Counted from the first letter of the stretch, positions 1-7,556 are shown. The stretch is DNA of 18,855 nt from JAVZCJ01 sp964532175 (GCA_964532175.1 CAZHGP010000026.1:1-18855); one strand, 5' to 3'. The notes: generated by a model from the sequence alone, not told the origin. Made by a program: numbers and translations.

Positions 1-93
1 TTTGTTACTCATTCCAAGAATATTTACTTCATATATTTTAATTTTTTTATTTTTATTACTTCTAAAATTTTAATCAAATAATTTAAAAATTGA

Positions 94-969
94 TTGAAAA
101 TGAGATTTAAAAATCATTATAAATTCATTAGTATTAATACAAATTATTGGCGTCCAGGAATAAATCTTTTTAAAACTATTATTGATAATTTAGAAAATAA
201 GCTTTATGATAGAGATATTATAATTTTATCTGAGAAAGCTCTTTCTATTTCATTAGGTCGAGTAATAGATGAAAAAAATGTAAAACCAAGTTTATTAGCT
301 AAATTTTTAGCACGCATTTGGATGAGAATTGTATGGGGATATTTTTTAAGCATTATATGTTTTTTAAAAAAGAAGAATATTTCAAGACTTAGATCTTATC
401 CTATTGAATATGGTGCATGCCATAAACAAGTAGCTTTAAGTTATGTTGGATTTTTAGAATCTTTAAGACATTTTTCAGAAGGTGGAATAGATGCAAGCAA
501 TTTACCTTATACATATGTTTCTCTTCCATTAAGTAATCCTGATGAATTAGCTAATAAAATTAAAGAAGAAATATTTAAAGCAACTGGAAAAAATATAGGA
601 GTAATAATTATTGATGGTGATAGCACATTTAATTTTAAAAATTTCTATTTATCTCCTAGAAAAACTAAAATTAAAAATTTAAAATATTTTACTGGATTCT
701 TTAGTTTTATAATTGGTAGATTCTTTAAATTAAAAAAGCATGCAACTCCTTTAGCTATTTCAAATGTTAATTTAGATTTTAATACTATTATAAAAATTAT
801 TGATAAAGCTAATAAATTAATGGGTCATGGAGCTGGAGAAACTGTTTGGGATATGGCTAAAAAATTTAAAGTTAAACCATATGAAATAACATGGGAAATG
901 CTTGAAAAAGTAAAACATAAACCAATAATAATATGTAGATTTCAGAAAAAATATTTCTTAAAAAATTAA
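94..969 (+). CDS. CofE-like protein (F420-0:L-glutamate ligase family, divergent)
   Basis: The order of motifs follows CofE, which adds glutamate to coenzyme F420-0. An N-terminal strand plus RPG (residues 20-22) leads into a DIIILSEKALS-type segment ending in GR (41-56). GGIDASN (130-136) matches the family's G-x-D-x-SN motif. LPLSNPDELANKIKE (about 144-158) corresponds to the LLPEDPD...A..I region, and GVIIIDGDSTF (169-179) takes the place of the usual GVIITDTFGR. The arginine/tryptophan part of that last motif is missing. A hydrophobic segment (about 75-91) and another (199-211) look like insertions. At 291 aa it is longer than the roughly 250 aa usual for CofE. It may therefore have a different substrate. 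The start is TTG at 94 or, equally possible, ATG at 100; no strong ribosome site decides. It converges on the SPFH operon. Family placement is moderately sure, the exact activity is not. Confidence 0.62.
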   Translation: MKMRFKNHYKFISINTNYWRPGINLFKTIIDNLENKLYDRDIIILSEKALSISLGRVIDEKNVKPSLLAKFLARIWMRIVWGYFLSIICFLKKKNISRLRSYPIEYGACHKQVALSYVGFLESLRHFSEGGIDASNLPYTYVSLPLSNPDELANKIKEEIFKATGKNIGVIIIDGDSTFNFKNFYLSPRKTKIKNLKYFTGFFSFIIGRFFKLKKHATPLAISNVNLDFNTIIKIIDKANKLMGHGAGETVWDMAKKFKVKPYEITWEMLEKVKHKPIIICRFQKKYFLKN

Positions 970-982
970 ACAGTTAAAATAA

Positions 983-1002
983 TAAAAAAATAAAAAGGGG
1001 GG
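983..1002 (-). terminator. Oligo-T terminator of the SPFH operon
   Basis: On the minus strand the SPFH stop codon is followed directly by a C-run and then by two T-runs broken by one A. This is the typical intrinsic oligo-T termination signal of archaea. It lies in the 33-bp space between two converging genes. Confidence 0.4.
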
Positions 1003-2034
1003 TTACATAAGTTTTGCTCCACAATTTGGACAGAATTTTGCTCCAGGTTGAACATCAGCTTTACATTGTGGACATTTATTAGCTACTTGTAATGGGCTTC
1101 CGCAATTTGTGCAGAATTTAGCTCCAGCAGGATTCAATGTTCCACATTTTGGACAATTAATGCCACCTACTACTTGTAATGGTGAACCACAATTGCTACA
1201 AAACTTTGCTGATTGTAGATTTTGAAAACCACATTTTGGACAAATTATCATTGGCTGTGCTGGTGCTGGAGCTGGTTGAAATAGAGGTGGAATTACAGCT
1301 ATTCCTGCTCCAACTGCTGCTCCTGGACTTTTAGATAAGCTTTCAGCTGTTTTCTCAACTGTTTGCATTCTAAGAACTTCTGCTGCACTTACTCCTGTTT
1401 TTATATAGAATAGTCTATCTCTCCATTCTGGTGTAGTATCTATTCCTTCAAATTTTATATCTATTAATTCAAGTCCTATTCTTGAAAAAGCATCGAAAAG
1501 GACATTTTTTACTAATGAACTTGTTTCATCAAGTTTACCATAAACATCTGCAAGAGAATATTGACTTAAAGTATCAATAAGCCTTTCATTAAGATATCCT
1601 CTAAGAAAGTTTTGTAAATTTTCAGTTGTATATATTCCTTGTCCACCTACAACTTCATTAACAAAAAGGTTTGGATCTTCTGCTCTAAACCAAAAACTTC
1701 CAAAGAATTTAAGAGGTGCTAATTCTTTTGTTTGTCCTTGCGCTCCAAATTTTCCTTGAAATTGTTTCAATGAAATGAAGAAAATTGATGCTCTAAAAGG
1801 AACTTTATCAAATCCTGCAATTTTTGATAAAATTTTTGTTAATAATGGAAGATTTGCTGTTGTTAAAACATGCCTTCCTGCTTTAAAAACATCATATGCT
1901 TTTCCATCTCTAAAGAAAACTGCAGCTTCATATTCATGAACTATTAAATTATCTCCCCATGTAATTTCTTCGCTTGGATATTTCCAAACTATATCATTTT
2001 CTTTTACTCCAACCCATTCAATAACTTTTGGCAT
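1003..2034 (-). CDS. SPFH-domain protein with three C-terminal zinc ribbons (YdjI-like)
   Basis: Residues 1-215 form an SPFH/band-7 domain of the YdjI (virion core protein-like) type. These proteins oligomerise at membranes or vesicles and are linked in bacteria to membrane stress. A short helix (216-236) and a proline/alanine linker (248-261) lead to three zinc ribbons with all twelve cysteines intact: C265/C268/C279/C282, C294/C297/C308/C311 and C321/C324/C335/C338. The first two ribbons are near copies (AKFC-[ST]-NCGSPLQV), a recent internal duplication. There is no signal peptide. The ATG at 2034 is supported by a strong GGAGGG ribosome site about 9 nt upstream. It is the last gene of a three-gene minus-strand operon after a helical protein and a membrane protein. 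Family assignment is firm; the cellular role is inferred. Confidence 0.85.
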   Translation of the reverse strand: MPKVIEWVGVKENDIVWKYPSEEITWGDNLIVHEYEAAVFFRDGKAYDVFKAGRHVLTTANLPLLTKILSKIAGFDKVPFRASIFFISLKQFQGKFGAQGQTKELAPLKFFGSFWFRAEDPNLFVNEVVGGQGIYTTENLQNFLRGYLNERLIDTLSQYSLADVYGKLDETSSLVKNVLFDAFSRIGLELIDIKFEGIDTTPEWRDRLFYIKTGVSAAEVLRMQTVEKTAESLSKSPGAAVGAGIAVIPPLFQPAPAPAQPMIICPKCGFQNLQSAKFCSNCGSPLQVVGGINCPKCGTLNPAGAKFCTNCGSPLQVANKCPQCKADVQPGAKFCPNCGAKLM

Positions 2035-2066
2035 TTAATTATCCCTCCATTTTTTTATATGTGGAA

Positions 2067-2603
2067 TCATGTTATTAACCCTCTAAGAATTTCTGACCTT
2101 TTATTAATAAAATCATCCATTTCTTCAATTTTTGATATTAATTCATCCATACCATTTCTCCATTCATCTTTTCCAGGTTCCATTGCAATTATTTTTTCAA
2201 CATCATTTTTTAATGATTCAGCTTTTTCTATTAAATTTAAATCGTATTGAATAACATCATCAAGTTTATCTTCTTTAACTTTAATTGCATCAAAAATTCC
2301 TGCATATCCTGCAACTGCTTTATCTATTCTTTGAGTAACTCTATCAAGACGAGACATTAATGTATCAAGTCTCCACGTATCTTCATTTGAAAGTTTTTGA
2401 ATGATTGTTGGATTTGAAAATTTCCTTCTAATAATATTCTTTGTATCTTTAAGTCTATTTACAACTTCCATTCTTACAAGACGATCGCTTTCTCTCCTTA
2501 TTTCTTTTTCTTTATATCCTCTATAACCAGGAATATAGCTAGCAATTTTTTCAAAAAGCCCCATTTCTTTTTTTACTTTTTCTGTATATTCTTTTTCATT
2601 CAT
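2067..2603 (-). CDS. Conserved charged helical protein, partner of the SPFH gene
   Basis: 178 aa, no named family recognised. It is almost entirely helical and charged, with no signal peptide or membrane span. A short amphipathic N-terminal segment (GLFEKIASYIPGYRGYKEKE, residues 15-34) could touch a membrane. Heptad-like hydrophobic spacing runs from about 40 to 175, suggesting a coiled-coil bundle. A distinctive GYAGIFDAIKVKEDKLDD stretch (about 98-115) looks conserved; I believe similar stretches occur in bacterial hypothetical proteins but cannot check. The start codon overlaps the stop of the upstream membrane protein (ATG and TGA share two bases) with a GAGGAG ribosome site, so translation is coupled. 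The SPFH gene follows after 32 bp. A scaffold or adaptor role with the SPFH protein is plausible but unproven. It is not a recognisable PspA. Confidence 0.75.
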   Translation of the reverse strand: MNEKEYTEKVKKEMGLFEKIASYIPGYRGYKEKEIRRESDRLVRMEVVNRLKDTKNIIRRKFSNPTIIQKLSNEDTWRLDTLMSRLDRVTQRIDKAVAGYAGIFDAIKVKEDKLDDVIQYDLNLIEKAESLKNDVEKIIAMEPGKDEWRNGMDELISKIEEMDDFINKRSEILRGLIT

Positions 2604-2956
2604 TTTTTTCTCCTCAAATATGCAATTAATCCCACGATTGCTATAACAATTAAAAGTATGCCAAATACTATAAAAACATTTATTATATTATATAATGCTG
2701 AAGTAATAGCTATAGCAAACATTATAATGCCCCAAATCGAATAGTATAGTATATCTTTCTTAATAATTAATGGATAAACAATAGTATAGATTCCAAGAGG
2801 TCCAAATATCCATGCTGGAAGATTAAATGGATCAAAATAAATAATTCCTCCACCATATATTACTATAAGAAAACCTATGGATATAGCAAGAATAGCAAAA
2901 GCTCCTATGCTATAATTAAATGATCTATTATGAGTTTTACCCTTTGTATTTTCCAT
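2600..2956 (-). CDS. Small four-helix membrane protein, first gene of the SPFH operon
   Basis: 118 aa with a basic N-terminus and four predicted membrane helices at about 14-38, 47-65, 69-88 and 91-113, ending in the basic tail RRKK. No catalytic motif or named family is recognised. A loop (about 40-50, IYFDPFNLPAW) separates helices 1 and 2. It overlaps the next gene by 4 nt, so it is co-translated with the helical protein and, through it, linked to the SPFH gene. This suggests it is the membrane anchor or target of that module (inference). The ATG at 2956 lies about 32 nt from a TATA box, giving an almost leaderless mRNA. Confidence 0.72.
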   Translation of the reverse strand: MENTKGKTHNRSFNYSIGAFAILAISIGFLIVIYGGGIIYFDPFNLPAWIFGPLGIYTIVYPLIIKKDILYYSIWGIIMFAIAITSALYNIINVFIVFGILLIVIAIVGLIAYLRRKK

Positions 2957-2983
2957 TATTAATCAATTTATATTTCTTAATGC

Positions 2984-2993
2984 TATATTTAAG
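2984..2993 (-). promoter_or_regulatory. TATA box of the three-gene SPFH operon
   Basis: CTTAAATATA on the minus strand is a good archaeal box A. Its centre is about 32 nt upstream of the ATG at 2956, which would place transcription start a few bases before the start codon (near-leaderless mRNA). No ribosome site precedes this first gene, while both following genes have clear ones, which fits. Confidence 0.5.
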
Positions 2994-3029
2994 TTTTTGT
3001 TATAAACAAATTCCTTTTAATTAATCAAA

Positions 3030-3434
3030 TTAAGTGATTATTTCCATTTCATATTGAGGTTTTATTTCAAATTCAAATATTGCACCTACAGGACATGTTT
3101 GAAGAGTTTTATTCCATATTGTTTCAAGAATTTCTTTACTTGCATTTGATTTTACTAAAGCTTTAATTTTTACAAATGATAATTTAGGTGATTTAGCTTC
3201 TTTTTCAGCATTTGCTATAACTTCTAAGCTTTCTATTGGAATTTTACTATTTTTAGCTATTAAAGCAAAAATTGTTGTTATACATCCTGCCAAGCTCATA
3301 ATTGCTAATTCTAATGCTGTTGGTCCTAAATTATCTCCTCCATTTTCTTTTGGTAAATCTAATATTATGCTATGGCCTCTTCCATTATCTACAATGCTTC
3401 TTAAATTTTCAATTAGTTTACATTTAATATTCAT
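3030..3434 (-). CDS. OsmC/Ohr-family protein
   Basis: 134 aa, close to the usual OsmC length. It has the two characteristic cysteines, C51 in SLAGCITT and C114 in TCPVG, the pair used for thiol-dependent hydroperoxide reduction in OsmC/Ohr. The GPTALELAIMSLAGC helix (about 38-51) is the family's central helix. The N-terminus is shorter than in true Ohr, so it belongs to the broader OsmC-like group common in archaea, where some members lack proven peroxidase activity. Likely a cytoplasmic dimer. The ATG at 3434 is supported by an AAGGTGG ribosome site 5 nt upstream. It appears to be a single-gene unit with its own TATA box. Confidence 0.85.
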   Translation of the reverse strand: MNIKCKLIENLRSIVDNGRGHSIILDLPKENGGDNLGPTALELAIMSLAGCITTIFALIAKNSKIPIESLEVIANAEKEAKSPKLSFVKIKALVKSNASKEILETIWNKTLQTCPVGAIFEFEIKPQYEMEIIT

Positions 3435-3472
3435 TTATTCCACCTTTTGTTTATCCAAGAAATATTGTATAA

Positions 3473-3484
3473 AAATATAAATAT
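3473..3484 (-). promoter_or_regulatory. TATA box of the OsmC gene
   Basis: A TTTATATTTTTATA-like stretch on the minus strand, about 44 nt before the ATG at 3434, would put transcription start roughly 20 nt before the ATG and leave room for the AAGGTGG ribosome site. The exact box within this AT-rich stretch is uncertain. Confidence 0.38.
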
Positions 3485-3694
3485 TATTTTTAATATATTT
3501 CCTAAAGCTGAAGTAACTTAAACATCTTTTTTATGGGCAAACTTTAAAATCAGTTATTCATTAATTTCTCTAAAAGGTATTATATCTCTTTTCCTCATAT
3601 ATTCAAATGAACTTTTTAATAGAATAACTAAAATATGCTTAATATTTAAGAAAAAGATTTAAAATTGAAATATATTCATTCAAAAATAGGAGCC

Positions 3695-4125
3695 ATGGGT
3701 CATACAATAGCTAGAGCTNNNNNNNNNNNNNNNNNNNNNNNNNNNNNNNNNNNNNNNNNNNNNNNNNNNNNNNNNNNNNNNNNNNNNNNNNNNNNNNNNN
3801 NNNNNNNNNNNNNNNNNNAGCTAGAGCTTGAGCTATTAGTTGATACTAGTTCAACTTATACTTGGATAGGACATGAAAAGCTTACAAAGCTTAGGATTGA
3901 ACGTATGGGGAGAAGAGGATTTAAGAGTATAGATAATAGAATCATCGAACGTGACATTGTGAAGTGATAATTGAGTGTTTAGGTAGAAGGACAACAACAG
4001 TAGTTGTTTTTGCCGAGGAAAAGGATAACGAGGTTTTAGGATTACATGCACTAGAAGGCTTAGGGCTTGAAGTAGATCCGATAACAAAACAACTTAAAGA
4101 ATCTGAAGCAATACTAGCATTATAA
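3695..4125 (+). pseudogene. Retropepsin-like aspartic protease, split by a gap and a frameshift
   Basis: Before the gap the start MGHTIARA (ATG at 3695) matches the short N-terminus of archaeal clan-AA aspartic proteases. After the gap one frame gives ELLVDTSSTYTWIGHEK, carrying the catalytic aspartate in DTS (family norm DTG; one base would restore G). It continues to IIERDIVK and a stop at 3965-3967. The next frame then continues the same family with EVIIECLGRR, TTTVVVFAEE, a VLGLHALEGLGLEVD motif and the end AILAL at 4125. One missing G near 3957-3961 would rejoin the frames (IIERDIGEVIIEC). About 10-15 residues are expected to lie in the gap. It is either a true pseudogene or an error next to a contig end. 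GAG and CGT codons are commoner here than in neighbouring genes. Confidence 0.7.
3719..3818. other. Assembly gap of exactly 100 N
   Basis: A run of exactly 100 N, the conventional placeholder for a scaffold join of unknown length. The ten bases before the gap and the ten after it are identical (AGCTAGAGCT), so the contig ends carry the same short sequence. The true gap may be very short. Confidence 0.97.
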
Positions 4126-4428
4126 TTATACAAAATTCATTTTTGATAATCTATGCACTCATTATTAGAATATTTAAAATTTTAATTTAAATTTTTATTA
4201 TGGATTTTTTATGGAACTTAGAAGAATTTAAAAATAATGAAATGACTTTTTTATAATTTTCTCTCTTCTTTAAATCTAAGTTTTTTGAATGGATATCTCT
4301 ATTATTTTTAATTTAAAATTAAACTGCTTTTAGAAAAAGGAGCTAAGATCATGTAGAATTTTTTCTTGAATAATATCTAAACTTAATATTTTTAAATATA
4401 AGTTCTCTATATCTAATTCTGAATATAT
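4126..4428. other. Intergenic region, no gene seen; TATA box of the cupin gene at its end
   Basis: This 303-bp AT-rich stretch holds only a few tiny frames (for example 18 codons from 4201) without coding character. No GC-rich island that would mark a tRNA or structured RNA is visible. Its only supported element is TTTAAATATA at 4391-4400, a box A about 33 nt upstream of the cupin ATG. Confidence 0.5.
4391..4400 (+). promoter_or_regulatory. TATA box of the cupin gene
   Basis: TTTAAATATA with its centre about 33 nt upstream of the ATG at 4429 predicts a leader of only a few nucleotides. No ribosome site precedes the ATG, consistent with leaderless translation. Confidence 0.5.
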
Positions 4429-4821
4429 ATGTATATTATAAATATAGAAAATGTGAAAGAATATGAATTGAAAAGTAATGGAATGAGAAATGTTAAAGTT
4501 AAGTATTTGCTTCATGCAGGAATTGGAGCTAAAAGAATACAGCTTAGATTATTTACTATAGATATAGGAGGTTATACTCCTTTAGAAAAGCATGAGCATG
4601 AACATGAAGTTTTTATTTTAAAAGGTAAAGGTATTATTAGAAGTGAAGAAAAAGAATTTGAAGTAAAGCCGGGAGATGTAATATTCATAGGATCAAATGA
4701 ATTACACCAAATAATCAATACAAGTAATGAACCTCTTCAATTTTTATGTACTAAGGAAACATCTGAAGTACCTGAAGCAGTTATTAAAGACATTGAGTCT
4801 ATGGAAATTAAATCTTGTTAA
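4429..4821 (+). CDS. Small single-domain cupin protein
   Basis: 130 aa forming one conserved beta-barrel (cupin_2 type). Motif 1 is present with metal-binding H55, H57 and the following H59/E60, then VFILKGKG (61-68). Motif 2 is PGDVIFIGSNELHQIIN with P81, G82 and the metal ligand H93. So the barrel should bind a divalent metal. Reaction and substrate cannot be told from this: small archaeal cupins include isomerases, dioxygenases and sugar-binding proteins. It ends with a short tail with a cysteine as last residue. It stands alone between the broken protease and glutamate dehydrogenase, with its own TATA box and a very short leader. Confidence 0.85.
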   Translation: MYIINIENVKEYELKSNGMRNVKVKYLLHAGIGAKRIQLRLFTIDIGGYTPLEKHEHEHEVFILKGKGIIRSEEKEFEVKPGDVIFIGSNELHQIINTSNEPLQFLCTKETSEVPEAVIKDIESMEIKSC

Positions 4822-4946
4822 AAATATTTTTTATTTTGATAGCATTATTTAACTAAACTTTAATTAAGACTTAAATATGTTTTTCATTATTTTTAATTTT
4901 TTCAATCTTAAGTCTAAATCAAGCTAAGTATATAATATTTTTTAAA

Positions 4947-4956
4947 TTTTTAAATA
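4947..4956 (+). promoter_or_regulatory. TATA box of the glutamate dehydrogenase gene
   Basis: TTTTTAAATA, about 42 nt before the ATG at 4994, predicts transcription start near 4977. That leaves a leader of about 16 nt containing the AAGGAT ribosome site at 4980-4985, a consistent arrangement. Confidence 0.42.
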
Positions 4957-4993
4957 ATAGAGTGTAATATTTCTTATTTAAGGATTGATATGT

Positions 4994-6235
4994 ATGTCTT
5001 CTCAATCTTTATTAGAAAATACAATTAAACAATTAGAATATATTGGAGAAATTTTAAATTTAGATAAAAATATTATAGAATTTCTTAAGCATCCTAAAAG
5101 AACTCTTGAAGTATCAATTCCAATTAGAATGGATGATGGAACAATAAAAGTTTTCAAAGGATATAGAGTTCAACATATGGATGCAAGAGGACCATATAAA
5201 GGAGGAATAAGATATCATCCAGATGTTACATTGGATGAAATAAAAGCATTAGCTATGATAATGACATGGAAAAGTGCAGTTGTAGATATTCCATATGGAG
5301 GAGCAAAAGGGGGAGTGATATGCAATCCAAGAGAAATGAGTATAAATGAAATTGAAAGGCTAACTAGAAGGTATACTGCAATGATAGCAGATATTATTGG
5401 ACCATTTAGGGATGTTCCTGCACCAGATATAGGTACTGGACCTAGAGAAATGGCATGGATAATGGATACATATAGCCAATTGCATGGTTATCTTATTCCT
5501 GAAGTTGTTACAGGAAAACCTCTTAGTGTATGGGGATCTGAAGGTAGATTGGAAGCTACTGGAAGAGGTGTAGCAATATGCACAAGAGAATCTTTAAAAA
5601 TATTGAATTTGAAGAATCCTTCTATTGCAATTCAAGGATTTGGAAAAGTTGGATATTATGCAGCTACTTCTCTTTATGATATGGGTTTTAAAATAATAGC
5701 AATAAGCGATTCTAAAGGGGGAATATATAATAAAAATGGATTAAATCCATATAAAGTTATGGAATATAAAAATAAAAATGGGAAAGTAATTGGATATAAA
5801 GATTCTAAAGATATAACAAATGAAGAACTTTTGAAAATTGAATGTGATATATTAATACCTGCTGCAATTGAAAATCAATTAACAAAAGAAAATGCAAATG
5901 ATGTTAAAGCAAAAATTATTGTTGAAGGAGCAAATGGTCCAACAACTCCTGAAGCAGATAAAATTTTTGAAGAAAAAAGGATATTCATTATTCCAGATAT
6001 TTTAGCAAATGCAGGAGGAGTAACAGTAAGCTATTTGGAATGGATACAGAATATTCATAGAGAACATTGGAGTATGGAAGAAGTAAATAAAAAGCTAGAA
6101 GAAAGAATGGTAAAATCTTTTAAAGATGTTTATGATTTTTCAAAGAATAAAAATACAAGCATGAGAGAAGCTGCAATGATGATTGCAGTAAAAAGAGTTG
6201 CAGATGCATTAAAAGATTTAGGAGTATGGCCATGA
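4994..6235 (+). CDS. gdhA: Glutamate dehydrogenase (Glu/Leu/Phe/Val family)
   Basis: It catalyses reversible oxidative deamination of glutamate to 2-oxoglutarate and ammonia with NAD(P), in the cytoplasm as a hexamer. The N-terminal substrate domain has GPYKGGIRYHPDVTLDEIKALA and the catalytic-lysine motif PYGGAKGG. The Rossmann domain begins at IQGFGKVG and ends its second strand with ISDSKGGIYN. The PDILANAGGVTVSYLEW block near the C-terminus is standard. Length (413 aa from ATG) is normal. I chose ATG at 4994 because AAGGAT (4980-4985) lies 8 nt upstream; the frame can be extended to a TTG at 4985, but that would leave no spacing for this site. Cofactor preference cannot be decided reliably. 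It is a single-gene unit, probably central to amino-acid catabolism or ammonia assimilation. Confidence 0.95.
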   Translation: MSSQSLLENTIKQLEYIGEILNLDKNIIEFLKHPKRTLEVSIPIRMDDGTIKVFKGYRVQHMDARGPYKGGIRYHPDVTLDEIKALAMIMTWKSAVVDIPYGGAKGGVICNPREMSINEIERLTRRYTAMIADIIGPFRDVPAPDIGTGPREMAWIMDTYSQLHGYLIPEVVTGKPLSVWGSEGRLEATGRGVAICTRESLKILNLKNPSIAIQGFGKVGYYAATSLYDMGFKIIAISDSKGGIYNKNGLNPYKVMEYKNKNGKVIGYKDSKDITNEELLKIECDILIPAAIENQLTKENANDVKAKIIVEGANGPTTPEADKIFEEKRIFIIPDILANAGGVTVSYLEWIQNIHREHWSMEEVNKKLEERMVKSFKDVYDFSKNKNTSMREAAMMIAVKRVADALKDLGVWP

Positions 6236-6284
6236 TGTCCTGGAAGAAAATTTGTAAAGTAAAGAATAGTTTTATGTTACATAG

Positions 6285-6294
6285 TTTCTTTTTT
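6285..6294 (+). terminator. Possible oligo-T terminator after glutamate dehydrogenase
   Basis: A T-rich run (TTTCTTTTTT) about 50 nt after the gdh stop could serve as an archaeal oligo-T terminator. The surrounding sequence is so AT-rich that the signal is weak. The rest of 6236-6487 shows no gene. Confidence 0.25.
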
Positions 6295-6487
6295 ATAATC
6301 TTTAATTATATAAGACAATTAATAATTTTTAAAACTCTAGTATAAATAAAAAAAGATTTAAAATAAGTTTCTTGAATTTAATTTTTTAATAAATTAATAA
6401 TGAGAGGATTTAAAAAGTCTTTTTAATAAAGGTTTTTAGGTCTTTAGAAAGAGAAGCTAACTGTAGTAAAAAAAATCTTAGCAACTA

Positions 6488-7534
6488 TTATGGAGTTATA
6501 GCAATTTTAAGATCCTTTTTTGAAGTTAATAATATTTCAAAAGCTTCTTTTATATTGTCTAAATTCATTTTTCTAGTTATTAAAGGTTTTACTTTTATTG
6601 CACCTGAAGATATCATTTCTAATGCTATTTCAAAATCATGTGGATTAGCATGAAATGTTCCTAAGACTGTTACTTCTTTATAATGCAATAATTCTGTTTC
6701 AATTTCTATTTTTGTTCCTGGTGGGCAACCTCCAAATTCTAATACTGTTCCACCTTTTTTAACTAATTTAAGAGCTTGTTCCCATGTTTTAGGTATTCCA
6801 ACAGCTTCTATTACTACATCTGCTCCTCTACCATTTGTTAATTTTTTAACACTTTCTACTATATCTTCTTTTCTAGAATTTATCACTTCATCTGCTCCAA
6901 GCTTTCTTGCTATTTCTAATCTTTCATCTATTAAATCTATTATTATAACTTTTTTTGCACCCATAATTTTAGCTACTTGTAAATGCAATATTCCTATTGC
7001 ACCTGAACCAATTATAGCTACAGTATCTCCAATTTTTATTCCTGCTTTTCTATCTCCATGAATAACACATGCTAATGGCTCTGTTATTGCTGCTTCTTCA
7101 AAGCTTAAATGTGAAGGGATTTCTTGCATATTATATTTTACAATTTCTTCAGGAACTTTAATATATTCACTATATGCTCCCCATAACCATGTCCTATTTT
7201 CACATAAATTATATTTTTCTTCTCTACATAATGGACAAGTAAAACATGGTGCAGAATTCCCAGCTCTTACTCTCATCCCTTTCTTAAATTTTTCAACTTT
7301 ATCTCCTATTTCAACTATTTCTCCAGCCCATTCATGACCAAATAGTTGAGGATATTTAACAAAGCCAATACTAACATATCCTCTTTCATATATTTTTACA
7401 TCTGTACCACATGTTGTTGCTGCTTTTATTTTTACTAATACTTCTTTTTCTCCAATCTCTGGAATATCGATATATTCTAATCTTAAATCTTTTACTCCAT
7501 ATAATAATGCTGCTTTCATCTTTCCTTTAGACAT
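6488..7534 (-). CDS. Zinc-dependent medium-chain dehydrogenase (threonine/sorbitol/butanediol type)
   Basis: 348 aa. The catalytic zinc site is C42 (TTCGTD), H67/E68 (GHEWAGE) and E152 (TEPLACVIHG). The structural zinc site is C97, C100, C103 and C111, complete. The NAD-binding fold has GSGAIG (176-181) and an acidic residue, D200, at the end of strand 2, pointing to NAD rather than NADP. It oxidises a secondary alcohol or polyol to the ketone; candidates include L-threonine, sorbitol/xylitol and 2,3-butanediol, and sequence alone does not separate them. It is second in a two-gene unit, 22 bp after the paralogue. The start at 7534 has a GAGGT site about 10 nt upstream; M6 (giving MKAALLYG, the usual family start, with AAAGGA just before it) is an alternative. 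Confidence 0.88.
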   Translation of the reverse strand: MSKGKMKAALLYGVKDLRLEYIDIPEIGEKEVLVKIKAATTCGTDVKIYERGYVSIGFVKYPQLFGHEWAGEIVEIGDKVEKFKKGMRVRAGNSAPCFTCPLCREEKYNLCENRTWLWGAYSEYIKVPEEIVKYNMQEIPSHLSFEEAAITEPLACVIHGDRKAGIKIGDTVAIIGSGAIGILHLQVAKIMGAKKVIIIDLIDERLEIARKLGADEVINSRKEDIVESVKKLTNGRGADVVIEAVGIPKTWEQALKLVKKGGTVLEFGGCPPGTKIEIETELLHYKEVTVLGTFHANPHDFEIALEMISSGAIKVKPLITRKMNLDNIKEAFEILLTSKKDLKIAITP

Positions 7535-7556
7535 TTTATTTTAACCTCTTTTTTTC

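Noticed and set aside
2059..2250. 63-aa plus-strand open frame
   Set aside because: Opposite the end of the 178-aa helical gene, which has a ribosome site and translational coupling; the frame is serine/isoleucine-rich antisense.
3851..4133. Two overlapping minus-strand open frames
   Set aside because: Both are shadows of the aspartic protease remnant, whose family motifs read clearly on the plus strand.
4300..4325. AT-rich palindrome-like stretch (TTTAATTTAAAATTAAA)
   Set aside because: Imperfect and made only of A and T; such sequences are expected by chance here.
4985..4993. Upstream TTG start for glutamate dehydrogenase
   Set aside because: AAGGAT would directly overlap this TTG, whereas it is correctly spaced (8 nt) for the ATG at 4994.
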